Assembly: GCF_040045035.1 (NCBI RefSeq)
Contig: NZ_JBDZDS010000007.1
Location: 211,957 to 275,956 of the forward strand
Length of the DNA: 64,000 nucleotides
Reading direction: 5' to 3'
From: Pseudaminobacter sp040045035
Lineage (GTDB): Bacteria; Pseudomonadota; Alphaproteobacteria; Rhizobiales; Rhizobiaceae
The notes under the pieces are model-generated. The model was given only the letters and a program-made list of their open reading frames with translations, was not told the origin of the DNA and made no database searches. Made by a program: the position numbers and the translations under genes. The stretch's first letter is position 1, and each line of letters begins with the position of its first letter. Positions 17,395 to 26,618 of the stretch are shown here, piece by piece.

Positions 17395-18131
17395 CCGCGC
17401 TTTCGCTGAAAAACCTCGACATCTCTTATGGCGAAACGCGCATCACACACGGCGTGAGCCTCGACATCGCCGAAGGCGAGAGCTTCGCGCTTGTCGGCGA
17501 AAGCGGCTCGGGCAAGTCGACCGTGCTGAAGGCCATCGCGGGCCTGGCGCCGCAATGGACCGGTTCCATCACCGCCTTCGGCAAACCGCGTAGCCACAGC
17601 ATTGACGGCCATTTCGCTCGGGCTTGCCAGATGGTCTTCCAGGACCCTTACGGCTCGCTGCATCCGCGCAAGACCATCGACGCGACGCTGAGCGAGCCGC
17701 TGAGCATCCACGGCATCGGCAACCAGAACGCCCGCGTGGAGGCGGTGATGGCCTCGGTCGGGCTCGACCGAAAGTTCCGCTTCCGCTTTCCGCATCAGCT
17801 TTCCGGTGGCCAGCGCCAGCGCGTCGCGATCGCCCGGGCGCTGGTGCTGGAGCCGAAGATTCTCCTGCTCGACGAGCCGACCTCGGCGCTCGACGTGTCC
17901 GTGCAGGCGGAAATCCTCAACCTGCTGAAGCGCCTGCGCCGCGAGCAGAACCTGACCTTTTTGATGGTGACGCACAACCTGCCAGTCGTCTCCTTCCTCT
18001 GCGACCGGCTGGCGGTGATGCGGCAGGGCCGCATCGTCGAGGTCGCCAACGTCGCGCAGTTGAAGCGGGGTGCGCTTAAGGAACCCTATTCGCGCGAACT
18101 GATGCAGATCAGCGCCACCCACGCGGCTTGA
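17391..18131 (+). CDS. dipeptide ABC transporter ATP-binding protein (DppF type)
   Basis: Second ATPase of the peptide importer. ATG at 17391 overlaps the upstream stop (ATGA) and gives 246 residues; an ATG 12 nt earlier is also possible. It has Walker A GESGSGKST, the Q-loop in MVFQDPYGSLHPRKT, the signature LSGGQRQR and Walker B ILLLDEPTSALDV. At about 250 residues it is shorter than DppF proteins that carry the full C-terminal OppD/F tail, but it retains EPYSREL. It ends the rightward operon and is convergent with the amidohydrolase gene 21 nt away. Confidence 0.9.
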   Translation: MTALSLKNLDISYGETRITHGVSLDIAEGESFALVGESGSGKSTVLKAIAGLAPQWTGSITAFGKPRSHSIDGHFARACQMVFQDPYGSLHPRKTIDATLSEPLSIHGIGNQNARVEAVMASVGLDRKFRFRFPHQLSGGQRQRVAIARALVLEPKILLLDEPTSALDVSVQAEILNLLKRLRREQNLTFLMVTHNLPVVSFLCDRLAVMRQGRIVEVANVAQLKRGALKEPYSRELMQISATHAA

Positions 18132-18152
18132 AAGGGCAGCAGCAACCCAATC

Positions 18153-19178
18153 TCAGCGCACGCCGCCGAAACCGGTGAGGAACGAGGTCAGGTTGTCGGA
18201 GAGCGCGTCGCACAGATAGCCGCCTTCCTGCACGATGACGGTGGGCAGGCGAAGTTTTGCTATCGCCTCGGCAATGCGCGCGAAGCCCGGCGTCGTCACC
18301 GACAACCCGCCGAAGGGGTCGCCCTCGAAGGCGTCGAGGCCCAGCGCCACCACCAGCGCCTCGGGCGCGAAGGCGCGGATGCGCTGCAAGCCTTTGTCCA
18401 GCGCCGCCAAAAATTCCGCGTCGGCAGATTTGCGCGGCAGCGGCAGATTGAGATTGTACCCCAACCCCGGACCGTCACCGCGCTCGTCGGCATGCCCCCA
18501 GAAGAACGGGTAGAAGCGGATCGGGTCGGCATGGATCGACACCGTCAGCACGTCGGGCCGCGCGTAAAAGATACCCTGCGTGCCGTTGCCGTGGTGCAGG
18601 TCGACGTCGAGGATCGCTACCCGCGGGGCCTCTTTGCGCAGGCGCTGCGCGGCGACCGCCGAATTGTTGATGAAGCAAAAGCCGCCAGCGACATCGGCGA
18701 AGGCGTGATGGCCGGGCGGGCGGCAGAGCGCATAGGCCGCCGGCTCGCCCGACAGCACGGCCTCCGCGGCTTCCACCGCGCTCCAGGCACTCCAGAGAGA
18801 GCTTTCCCAGGTCTCTGCCGAGATAGGGCAAGAAGTGTCGGCCATGTGGTAGCCGGCCTGTCCGACGGCGGAGGCCGGATAGCTGCCGCCGCGCGCGATC
18901 GGGTGAATGTTGGGAATAACTTCCTCCGACGCACCTTCAATGCGCTGCCAGCGTTCGTAGATGTGCTTTAGGAAATCCAGATATTCAGGCGTATGCACGG
19001 CCGCGATCGGCCCCAGCCCATGCTCGCGCGGCCGCACGATCTCGCAGCCCGCTGCCCGTGCGCCGGCCAGGAGGCGCTCCACGCGTTCCGGCTGTTCCGG
19101 ATTGGGTTTTGGCGCCCCGCTGGAGAGAAAAGCCTTGGGATCGTGACGCATCTGCTCGTCGGCGTAGAAGGCTTTCAT
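18153..19178 (-). CDS. acetylpolyamine amidohydrolase-like (histone deacetylase superfamily)
   Basis: Zinc-dependent deacetylase of 341 residues, the same length as the Mycoplana ramosa acetylpolyamine amidohydrolase I recall. Conserved elements are CRPPGHHAF with the catalytic His pair, FCFINNSAVAAQRL, the zinc-binding DVDLHHGNGTQ, a further ligand Asp in LGLDAFEGDP, and VIVQEGGY near the C-terminus. Family members remove acetyl groups from N-acetylpolyamines or related amides. It is the last gene of a leftward cluster with a GNAT, BKACE, an aminotransferase and a dimethylformamidase-like hydrolase, facing a polyamine-type ABC transporter. Deacylation of an acylated amine is the likely job. 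Confidence 0.85.
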   Translation of the reverse strand: MKAFYADEQMRHDPKAFLSSGAPKPNPEQPERVERLLAGARAAGCEIVRPREHGLGPIAAVHTPEYLDFLKHIYERWQRIEGASEEVIPNIHPIARGGSYPASAVGQAGYHMADTSCPISAETWESSLWSAWSAVEAAEAVLSGEPAAYALCRPPGHHAFADVAGGFCFINNSAVAAQRLRKEAPRVAILDVDLHHGNGTQGIFYARPDVLTVSIHADPIRFYPFFWGHADERGDGPGLGYNLNLPLPRKSADAEFLAALDKGLQRIRAFAPEALVVALGLDAFEGDPFGGLSVTTPGFARIAEAIAKLRLPTVIVQEGGYLCDALSDNLTSFLTGFGGVR

Positions 19179-19190
19179 TGGAGCTCCCCT

Positions 19191-19694
19191 TCAATTTGCA
19201 TCGTTGCGCGCCAACGCAAGAAAGGCCTCGCCATAGGCGCCGTGGTCCCGGTCGCTGTCGAGCCAGCCGATGCCGAGCCTTTCGTAAAAGCCCTGGGCGG
19301 AGACATTGTCGACGTCGACCGCCAGCCTGAGATAGACGCCGCCGCGCTGATCCGACCAGCTTGCCACCTCGCGCAGCAGGCGCTCGCCGATCTTGCGGCC
19401 GCGAAACCGCTCGTCGACATAGAGGTCCTGCACATAGACGCCGGGTCGCCCGAGCCAGGTCGAGAAGATCGGAAAGAACAGGCAGACCCCGGCGAACTCG
19501 CCGTCGACTTCCGCAATCAGGCTCGAAAACGCGGCGTGAGGCCCGAAGCCGAAGCGGCGGAAATCCTCGGCCGTACTTGCGATCTTGCCCTCCAGACCCG
19601 TGAAACGCCCCAGTTGCAGGATCGCTTCATGCATCGTCTCCGCATCGGCGGGCTCGGCCGGCCTGACGGTGATTTTGGGGGGAGGGGGGCTCAT
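19191..19694 (-). CDS. GNAT-family N-acetyltransferase
   Basis: Acetyl-CoA-dependent N-acetyltransferase of 167 residues. The core shows ITVRPAEPADAETMHEAI at the start, the beta-4 segment GVYVQDLYVDERFRG and the acetyl-CoA loop RGRKIGERLL, then AQGFYERLGIGW at the end. This resembles the spermidine/spermine acetyltransferase-like branch. Start ATG 19694 is preceded by GAGGA at 7 nt; the frame extends further without conservation. It lies 12 nt upstream of the amidohydrolase gene, so an acetylase and a deacetylase are adjacent in one operon. Confidence 0.85.
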   Translation of the reverse strand: MSPPPPKITVRPAEPADAETMHEAILQLGRFTGLEGKIASTAEDFRRFGFGPHAAFSSLIAEVDGEFAGVCLFFPIFSTWLGRPGVYVQDLYVDERFRGRKIGERLLREVASWSDQRGGVYLRLAVDVDNVSAQGFYERLGIGWLDSDRDHGAYGEAFLALARNDAN

Positions 19695-19734
19695 CGGCGT
19701 CCTCGGCATCAATTGCGAGCAATCCGCTCTACCA

Positions 19735-20685
19735 TCAAAACGCCACCCGGTCGCCGCCCTTGAGGCCCAGCATGTCGCGTGCCTCGGCAGGGGTGGCGAC
19801 TTCCAGCGACAGCGCCTCCAGCACCTTGCGGATTCGGCGCACCTGGTCGGCGTTGGAGCGGGCAAGCTGGCCGCGCCCGTCATAGAGGCTGTCTTCCAGC
19901 CCGACGCGCACATTGCCGCCCATGGCGGCAGCCATGGTGATCATCGGCATCTGGTGGCGGCCGGCGGCAAGCACGGAGAAGGTATAGCTGTCGCCGAACA
20001 GCTTGTCGGCAATGCGCTTCATGTGGGCAAGGTTGTCAGGGTCGGCCCCGATACCGCCCAGCACGCCGAATACGAACTGGATGAACAGGTGCCCGGAGAC
20101 CAGCCCACGGTCGCGGAAATGCGCCAGCGAATAAAGGTGGCCTACGTCATAGCATTCGAACTCGAAGCGCGTGCCGCAGCCCTTGCCCAACCGGTCGAGG
20201 ATGAACTCCATGTCGGCGAAGGTGTTCTTGAAAAGGGTGCCGCGCGTGGCTTCGAGCAGCTTGGGCTCCCATTCGTGCTGCCACTCGGTCGGCTTGTCGA
20301 GGGCAGGGAAGAGCGCGAAGTTCATGGAGCCCATGTTGAGCGAGCACATTTCCGGCTCGGCGCGCAGCGAAATGGCGAGCCGGTCTTCCAGCGTCATCAG
20401 CGAGGAGCCGCCGGTGGAGATGTTCAGCACCGCCTCCGTCGCCTGCTTGATGCGCGGCAGGAACTGCATGAACACGTCCGGGTCGGCGGTCGGCCGCCCG
20501 TCCTTCGGGTCGCGCGCGTGCAGGTGCAGGATCGATGCGCCGGCCTCCGCTGCCGCGATCGCCTCCGAAGCGATCTGGTCGGGCGTGATCGGCAGATAGG
20601 GCGACATGGTCGGCGTGTGGACCGAGCCGGTGACGGCGCAGGTGATGATGACCTTGCGGCGCGAGGATTTCGTGGGAGCGGTCAT
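19735..20685 (-). CDS. BKACE-family (DUF849) beta-keto acid cleavage enzyme
   Basis: Zinc enzyme that cleaves a beta-keto acid with acetyl-CoA to give acetoacetate and a CoA ester; the founding member is the 3-keto-5-aminohexanoate cleavage enzyme Kce. The 316-residue length is typical. Visible features are VIITCAVTGS at the N-terminus, the metal-binding ILHLHARDP (about 55-63), LNISTGGSS, and GGNVRVGLEDSLYDGRG near the C-terminus. The neighbouring class III aminotransferase could make its beta-keto acid from a beta-amino acid (inference). Confidence 0.9.
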   Translation of the reverse strand: MTAPTKSSRRKVIITCAVTGSVHTPTMSPYLPITPDQIASEAIAAAEAGASILHLHARDPKDGRPTADPDVFMQFLPRIKQATEAVLNISTGGSSLMTLEDRLAISLRAEPEMCSLNMGSMNFALFPALDKPTEWQHEWEPKLLEATRGTLFKNTFADMEFILDRLGKGCGTRFEFECYDVGHLYSLAHFRDRGLVSGHLFIQFVFGVLGGIGADPDNLAHMKRIADKLFGDSYTFSVLAAGRHQMPMITMAAAMGGNVRVGLEDSLYDGRGQLARSNADQVRRIRKVLEALSLEVATPAEARDMLGLKGGDRVAF

Positions 20686-20693
20686 GGCTGGCC

Positions 20694-22064
20694 TCAGCGG
20701 TTCACGGGAAGGTCGAGTTCGGCGGCGAGCGCTTCCAGCGTGTCGCCGAGGATGGAGACGATTTCACCGATCTCCTCGCGCGTCACGATGAGCGGCGGCG
20801 CGACGATGAAATTGTCGCTGAACGGGCCGCCGCGCACGCGCCGCGAATAGACGATCAGCCCCCGCTCGAAGGCGAGGTCGATCAGCCGGACATTGGCGTT
20901 CTTTTCCGCCGACAGCGGTGTCTTCGCCACCGGATCGGCGTAAATCTCGCCACCGAGCAGCAGGCCCCTGCCGCGTATGTCGGCCACGAAGGGGAAGCGT
21001 TTTGTCAAAGCTTCCAATTCGCCTTTCAGCACATCGCCCATCGCGGCCGCATTGCCGACGAGCCCCAGCCGGTCCACCTCCGCCAGTACCGCGCCGCCCG
21101 CCGCGCAGGCCACCGGGTTGCCGCCATAGGTGTGGCCGTGCAGGAAGCCGCCGGCCTCCAGCACAGGGCCGACGATGCGCTGCGTCGCGGCCAGCGCGCC
21201 GAGCGGCGCATAGCCGGAGGACAGCCCCTTGGAGAGCGAGATGATGTCAGGCTTGCAGTTCCAGTGGTCGCCGCCGAGGAATTTGCCGGTGCGGCCGATG
21301 CCGGTCATCACCTCGTCGTGGATGAGGAGGATGCCATAGCGGTCGCAGATTTCGCGGATGCGGCCAAAATAGCTGTCGGGCGGAACGAGCGCGGCGGTGG
21401 CTGCGCCGCCGATGGGCTCCATCACGAAGGCCAGCACGCTTTCGGGGCCTTCAGCCAGGATTTTTTCCTCCAGCATGTCGGCGTAGCGCAAGCCGCGCTG
21501 TTCCAGCGAAAGATTGTCGTTGTCGCGATGCACCATCGGCGCGGGAATGAGCGGCATGGGCTGGCCCATCTGCTCGAAAGTCCTGGTCAGCACGTCGTCG
21601 CCGGTCACGCCGAGCGAGCCGACGGTGATGCCGTGATAGGAAGGCATGCGCCCGATGATCTTCCAGCGGTTCGGCTGGCCGGTGGCCACCGCCCATTGCC
21701 GCGCGAGCTTCAGGCATGCTTCCACCGCCTCAGAGCCGCCCGAGACAAAATAGATGCGCTCCAGCCCGTTGGGCAGTCGCTCGGCCAGTTCGCGTGCCAG
21801 CTCGATTGCCGGCTCGCTTTCGAAATGGATGGTGTAGGCGAAGCTCACCTTGTCCATCTGGCGCTTCATCGCGTCGATGACGGCGCGGTTGCCGTGGCCG
21901 ACATTGACGTTCACCGCACCGCTCGAGCCGTCGATAAAGCGGCGGCCGGTCTTGTCCCAAAGATAGATGCCGTCGGCGCGGTCCACCATCGGCCGCGGCA
22001 GGCGCGTAAAATGAAAGAGGTTCGGCTTGCGGCCCGCCTCGGCCGTTGCTGAGTGAACAGTCAT
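20694..22064 (-). CDS. class III PLP-dependent aminotransferase
   Basis: Omega-amino acid or amine:pyruvate-type transaminase of 456 residues. The substrate-loop motif GSEAVEACLKLARQ and the cofactor Asp in LIHDEVMTGIGRTG are present. The PLP Lys is in ISLSKGLSSGYAPLGA, and a large C-terminal domain follows. ATG at 22064 overlaps the upstream stop by 4 nt and is chosen although the frame is open longer. Placed between BKACE and the dimethylformamidase-like gene, it probably oxidises the amine or beta-amino acid released by the hydrolase. Confidence 0.9.
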   Translation of the reverse strand: MTVHSATAEAGRKPNLFHFTRLPRPMVDRADGIYLWDKTGRRFIDGSSGAVNVNVGHGNRAVIDAMKRQMDKVSFAYTIHFESEPAIELARELAERLPNGLERIYFVSGGSEAVEACLKLARQWAVATGQPNRWKIIGRMPSYHGITVGSLGVTGDDVLTRTFEQMGQPMPLIPAPMVHRDNDNLSLEQRGLRYADMLEEKILAEGPESVLAFVMEPIGGAATAALVPPDSYFGRIREICDRYGILLIHDEVMTGIGRTGKFLGGDHWNCKPDIISLSKGLSSGYAPLGALAATQRIVGPVLEAGGFLHGHTYGGNPVACAAGGAVLAEVDRLGLVGNAAAMGDVLKGELEALTKRFPFVADIRGRGLLLGGEIYADPVAKTPLSAEKNANVRLIDLAFERGLIVYSRRVRGGPFSDNFIVAPPLIVTREEIGEIVSILGDTLEALAAELDLPVNR

Positions 22065-23758
22065 GCCCCGTTTCCTCCAAGATACTTGTCGAGCACATTT
22101 GCGGTGACGCGCTCGACCATCGCGTCCCGGCGTTTCAGCGCCGCCACCCATTCGCAGCTTCCGGCGTGGAACACCTCGCCTTTGCCGCGGGAAAAGTTCA
22201 CGATCATGCCGCAACCGCGCTTGATGCGGTCCACGGCTTCATCGCCATCGTTGCCCTCGATGATCTCGGCGACGAATTTCGCGTCCTCGTCGGAGAGGAA
22301 CTGGTCATCGGCGGGAATGTCGGCGCTTTCCTCCTTCAGCGAAGACATGCCGAGCGCCAGGATCTCCAGCCCCTCCGGCGCGCCGGAGTTCTCCGCCGGC
22401 TCGGGCAGGCCGCCGCGGATCACATAGTCCAGCCCGTCAACCTCGTAGCCGAAGGCGTGGCCCTCCGCGCCCAACAGGTCGCCATAATAGATGCCGGTGC
22501 CGGCAAAGGCCCAGTGCTCGGGCCTATAGACCGGAAAGCCGCGCACGCCGCGTGGCGCGCAGCCGCCCCAGCCGACGTAAAGGCCGCGCAGGGCGTTGAG
22601 CCCGAAAGTCTGGGCAGCGGGGCGGCCGACCTCCGCCGCCTCCCAGCTGCCGGACGTGCGGCTAGGGTCGGCCGAGCGATAGACCGGGTCTTCGGCGCGG
22701 GCGCGGTATTTGTAACAGGTCTGGCGCTTGCCGTTGTCCTCCAGCCGCGTCTGCCACATGAAATTGCCGGCAAAGCGCGCCGCATGGCCACCGCGCTCGA
22801 CATAGGCGTCGACCGCGTCGCGCATTTCCCAGGTCCAGTATTCGTCGTGACCGACGAAGACGACGCAGTCATAGCCGTCGAGGATTTCGGGCGCGAAATG
22901 CAGTTCGTGCTGGCTGGCGAGATCGACCGCATAGCCGGCGCGCTCGGCCCAGCGGAAGAAATGCCTGTCATAGCTCGCCCAGCCGGACGAGGCGTATTTC
23001 TTCGAATAGCCGTTGGCGAAAGCCCATTCCATGTGCGGATAGCGCGGAACGGCGGCGGGCGGCGTGTAGATCTCCAGCGGCACGCGCGGCGCATCGTTCG
23101 GCAGCATCACGAAGCCACGGCAGAAGGGCCGCTCGATGCTTACCGTCGTTGCATACTGGTTGCGGCCGGGGCCGGTAATGCCCTGATAGTGGTTTGAGCC
23201 GCCCCAGGTGTTGTAGGCAGTCCAGGTGCCGGTGGCGGCCACCTGCAGCACACGGCCGGGCTTGCGGCCGAGCATCGGGCGCAGGATGAAAAGGTGGTGG
23301 CAGTGGATCGGCTTGCCGTCGCGCCCCTCCGCCGTCAGAATGATGCGATAGGCACCCGACGGCCAGTTTTCCTCCACGCGAAACTCGAAGGAGGCTTCCC
23401 AGCCGCAGCCGACCACCGAACACTGGTCCGGCGTGTCCTGCCAGCCGGCGGGGAGGTTCTCGCGCGTCAGAACCGGCGTTTCGGTGGCGCCGTCCCGGAT
23501 CACCTCCAGCCGATAGCTCGGCGCGGTGGAGCTGACATGCAGCCGCGCGATCGCGCCCGGCGCGTAGGAATAGGCGTCGGTGTAGCACCAGATCTCGCCG
23601 CGTGCGCCGTCCATGCCGGGATATTCGTAATAGTGCCCCAGCACCGCCTCGCGGCGCTGCTCCGGCGTCAGGCCGAAATCGGGAAAGTCACTGGCAGTCA
23701 TCGGCAGGGCATCCGTCAGGCGGCGATCACCAGGATGCGCCGTTTTTCCGAAGATCAT
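22061..23758 (-). CDS. N,N-dimethylformamidase large-subunit-like protein
   Basis: Homologue of the large subunit of N,N-dimethylformamidase, which hydrolyses formamides to formate and amine. About 565 residues. Recognisable blocks are YYEYPGMDGARGEIWCYTDAY-like N-terminal sequence, NTWGGSNHYQG, FVGHDEYWTWEMRDAVDAYV and RFAGNFMWQTR. It is shorter than the known catalytic large subunits, which I recall at about 760 residues, and there is no adjacent small-subunit gene. Start is uncertain: ATG 23758 has AAGG 5 nt upstream, ATG 23701 gives a shorter, plausible N-terminus. First gene of the leftward cluster, divergent from a LysR gene. Confidence 0.75.
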   Translation of the reverse strand: MIFGKTAHPGDRRLTDALPMTASDFPDFGLTPEQRREAVLGHYYEYPGMDGARGEIWCYTDAYSYAPGAIARLHVSSTAPSYRLEVIRDGATETPVLTRENLPAGWQDTPDQCSVVGCGWEASFEFRVEENWPSGAYRIILTAEGRDGKPIHCHHLFILRPMLGRKPGRVLQVAATGTWTAYNTWGGSNHYQGITGPGRNQYATTVSIERPFCRGFVMLPNDAPRVPLEIYTPPAAVPRYPHMEWAFANGYSKKYASSGWASYDRHFFRWAERAGYAVDLASQHELHFAPEILDGYDCVVFVGHDEYWTWEMRDAVDAYVERGGHAARFAGNFMWQTRLEDNGKRQTCYKYRARAEDPVYRSADPSRTSGSWEAAEVGRPAAQTFGLNALRGLYVGWGGCAPRGVRGFPVYRPEHWAFAGTGIYYGDLLGAEGHAFGYEVDGLDYVIRGGLPEPAENSGAPEGLEILALGMSSLKEESADIPADDQFLSDEDAKFVAEIIEGNDGDEAVDRIKRGCGMIVNFSRGKGEVFHAGSCEWVAALKRRDAMVERVTANVLDKYLGGNGA

Positions 23759-23820
23759 GATTGCCTTGGCGAGGTCATTGCGCAAATAGATAATGCGAAT
23801 GGCAAGGATAGATTTCTGGA

Positions 23821-24780
23821 ATGGTTTCGCCGCGACCTGACAGGCTGGTCTGGGACCTCGACTGGAACCTCCTGCGCACCTTCGTGGTGATTGCGGAGGT
23901 GAAAAGCATCACGCGCGCCGCCGAGCGGCTGAACCTCAAGCAACCAAGCGTCAGCAACGCGCTGAGGCGGCTGGAGGAGCGCATCGGCCAACGGCTGGTG
24001 GAGCGCGATGCAACCCGTTTCGAGCTGACCGAGGTCGGCCAGTTGCTGTACGAGCAGAGCATCGAGGTTTTCGGAACCATATCGCAGCTGCCGCTGGTGA
24101 TGCGCGGTGCAGGCGACGAGGTGACGGGCCATGTAACGATCGCTCTCGCCAGTCACGTGGTCTCGCCGCTGTTCGATCGCGCGTTGGCCGAATTCCACCG
24201 CAGCTCTCCTCGCGCCAGCATGTCCATCGCAGTCGCGCCCAGCGTGGATGTGGCCCGGCAGGTGCGCGAGCGCCGCGCTTCCTTCGGCATTTGCCTGGTC
24301 AGCCAGCGAGATCCGTCGCTCGACTACACCATGGTCTATCGCGAGTTCTTCGGCTTTTTCTGCGGCCCGGATCACCGCCTCTACGGCCGCGAGGGCCTGA
24401 CGCTGGCTGATCTGGAGGGGGAGACATCCGTCTCGTTCCACACGGATCATATTTCGGATGCCCTCCGGCCGGTGGCGCTGCTGCGCAGCGAGGCCAAGCT
24501 CGACGCCAATGTGATCGGCGTGTCGTCGAGCCTGGAGGAGGTGCGGCGGATGATCGTCGCCGGGCTCGGCATCGGCCCTCTCCCGCTTCATGTCGCCCGC
24601 CGCGACGTGGTCGACGGCCTCTTGTGGCGGCTGCCGCCTTACGACACGCCGCCGGCAATCGACATCTTTCTCCTGGTAAATCCCGAGCGGGCAATGAACC
24701 GCGCCGAAAGGGCGCTCCTGTCAGGCCTGCAGGCTCTGATAGCGGAGACGCCGCTGGAGGAACGCATCTACGGCGGTTGA
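23821..24780 (+). CDS. LysR-family transcriptional regulator
   Basis: Regulator of 319 residues. The N-terminal helix-turn-helix is in VIAEVKSITRAAERLNLKQP and SVSNALRRLEERIG, followed by a substrate-binding-like effector domain. It is transcribed away from the dimethylformamidase-like cluster with about 60 nt between starts, and towards the PotBCDA-type transporter. It is thus placed to control both uptake and catabolism of one compound. Confidence 0.9.
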   Translation: MVSPRPDRLVWDLDWNLLRTFVVIAEVKSITRAAERLNLKQPSVSNALRRLEERIGQRLVERDATRFELTEVGQLLYEQSIEVFGTISQLPLVMRGAGDEVTGHVTIALASHVVSPLFDRALAEFHRSSPRASMSIAVAPSVDVARQVRERRASFGICLVSQRDPSLDYTMVYREFFGFFCGPDHRLYGREGLTLADLEGETSVSFHTDHISDALRPVALLRSEAKLDANVIGVSSSLEEVRRMIVAGLGIGPLPLHVARRDVVDGLLWRLPPYDTPPAIDIFLLVNPERAMNRAERALLSGLQALIAETPLEERIYGG

Positions 24781-24885
24781 TGCGAAGTGAGGAAAGAAAT
24801 TCTGCATTCCAGGCAGTGGACATCGGACCGCTAATCGCCCACTCTTAGCTCAGGGAACAAGCAAGCGCTGCAAAGACAGCGCGGT

Positions 24886-25779
24886 ATGAACAGGGTCGAC
24901 ATGACCAAAGGGTGGAAGCTGTACGACCCGCGGCTGGCGTGGATGCTGGTCGCTCCAGTGTTGCTGCTGCTGCTTCTGTTCCTGCTGCTGCCGATCGCCG
25001 TGATGGCGGTCTACACCTTCTTCACCTTCGTTACTGCAGGCGTAGAGACAAGCGCGCTGACGCTTGCCAACTGGACGGAATTCCTGACCGACAGCTACTA
25101 TCACGGCTTCCTTTTGAAGACCGTGCGCGTCGGCGCCATGACCGCGATCATCTGCGGAGTGCTCGGCTACTTCCCGGCCTATTTCATCTGGGCGACGACC
25201 TTCCGGCACAAATGGCTGCTGCTTCTACTGCTCATCGTGCCGTTCTGGATCAGCTTCACCATCCGCACATTCTCGTGGATTCACATCCTCGGCGAGCAAG
25301 GGCTCATCAACGTCACGCTGCTCAAGCTCGGCCTGATCAACCAGCCGATGCAGATGCTCTACACCGAGGGCGCGGTGATCATGGGGCTCTTACATTTCCT
25401 GCTGCCCTACATGATCCTCAACGTCTATGTGAGCCTTGAAAGCATCGACCGCACGCTGATCTCCGCCGCCCGGTCCATGGGCTGCACCAGCGCGCAGGCG
25501 TTCCGTGAGGTCACTTTGCCGCTGTCATTGCCCGGCCTTGGGGCGGGCCTGCTGCTCTGCTTCGTGCTCGCAGCCGGCAGCTATGTGACGCCGCAATTGC
25601 TCGGCTCGGGCCGCGATGCGCTGTTCGGCAACCTGATCTATGACACCATCATGGGGCAGTTGAACTGGCCGATGGGCGCCACGCTCTCCATCGTGCTGTT
25701 CGTCGTGCTCGGCTGCTTTGCCGCCGCCTATACCCGCTACATGGGCATGTCCCAGATCGTGAAGGGGCTCGGAGGATGA
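24886..25779 (+). CDS. polyamine-type ABC transporter permease (PotB type)
   Basis: Inner-membrane permease of 297 residues with six predicted helices. The first is leucine-rich at about residues 20-45. The family core FWISFTIRTFSWIHILGEQG and the EAA loop near TLISAARSMGCTSAQAFREV are visible. An alternative ATG lies five codons later. The stop overlaps the next permease by 4 nt. The LysR gene lies 105 nt upstream and this gap should hold the operon promoter. Confidence 0.92.
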   Translation: MNRVDMTKGWKLYDPRLAWMLVAPVLLLLLLFLLLPIAVMAVYTFFTFVTAGVETSALTLANWTEFLTDSYYHGFLLKTVRVGAMTAIICGVLGYFPAYFIWATTFRHKWLLLLLLIVPFWISFTIRTFSWIHILGEQGLINVTLLKLGLINQPMQMLYTEGAVIMGLLHFLLPYMILNVYVSLESIDRTLISAARSMGCTSAQAFREVTLPLSLPGLGAGLLLCFVLAAGSYVTPQLLGSGRDALFGNLIYDTIMGQLNWPMGATLSIVLFVVLGCFAAAYTRYMGMSQIVKGLGG

Positions 25780-26618
25780 GCGCGGGGCAACATCAGGACA
25801 AGGAAGGGCGATGGGCCTGGCGACTGACCGGTTTCATCACGCTTTGCGTCTACATCTTCATGTTCGCGCCGATCATCGCAACCGTCGTGCTGTCCTTCAA
25901 CGCCTCGATGTTCGGCGGCTTCCCGCTCACCGGCTTCAGCCTGCAATGGTACGCCAAGCTTTTGTCCAACGAGCAGGTGCTCACCGCGTTCAGAACCTCG
26001 ATGTGGATCGCGCTGGTCACGGCGGCGGTCACGACGCTTTTGGGCATCATCACGGCCTTTGCGCTGGTTCGCTTCGAGTTTCCCGGCAAGGCCACTTTCG
26101 GCACGCTGGTGATCCTGCCGGCGCTGGTGCCTGAGACGATCCTGGGCGTCGGGCTGCTGGTCCTAATCAAGGCGGTCGACCAGCCGCGCAGCATGGGACT
26201 GCTGTTGCTCGGCCATATCCTGCTGGCGCTGCCCTATGTGGTGCTGATCACCCAGGCGCGGATGGTCGGCATCCGACGCACCTATGAGGAGGCGGCGTTG
26301 TCGCTGGGGGCGTCGCGCATCTCGTCGTTCCGCGAGATCACGCTGCCGCTGCTCATCCCGGCGGTCGTCGCCAGCGCGTTGCTGGCCTTCACCATTTCCT
26401 TCGACAACACCTCTGCCAGCCTGTTCTGGCGGCCGGCCGGCGTCGAGACGATGCCGACCCAGATCCTTTCGATGCTCAAGATTTCGATAAGCCCGGAGAT
26501 CAATGCCCTCGGCACGGTCATGATCCTCGTGACCGTCGGCATACCGCTGGTCGGCGGGCTCATCCTGCAAGGCCTCACCCGGTTGAGAAAACGTGTCGAC
26601 GCAAAGGGGAATGCATAA
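25776..26618 (+). CDS. polyamine-type ABC transporter permease (PotC type)
   Basis: Second permease of the importer, 280 residues with six predicted helices. An N-terminal helix is followed by the PotC-like segment VVLSFNASMFGGFPLTGFSL. The EAA loop is in RRTYEEAALSLGASRISSFREI. It is fused tightly to its neighbours: 4-nt overlap upstream, and its last base is the first of the binding-protein ATG. Confidence 0.92.
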   Translation: MSAGQHQDKEGRWAWRLTGFITLCVYIFMFAPIIATVVLSFNASMFGGFPLTGFSLQWYAKLLSNEQVLTAFRTSMWIALVTAAVTTLLGIITAFALVRFEFPGKATFGTLVILPALVPETILGVGLLVLIKAVDQPRSMGLLLLGHILLALPYVVLITQARMVGIRRTYEEAALSLGASRISSFREITLPLLIPAVVASALLAFTISFDNTSASLFWRPAGVETMPTQILSMLKISISPEINALGTVMILVTVGIPLVGGLILQGLTRLRKRVDAKGNA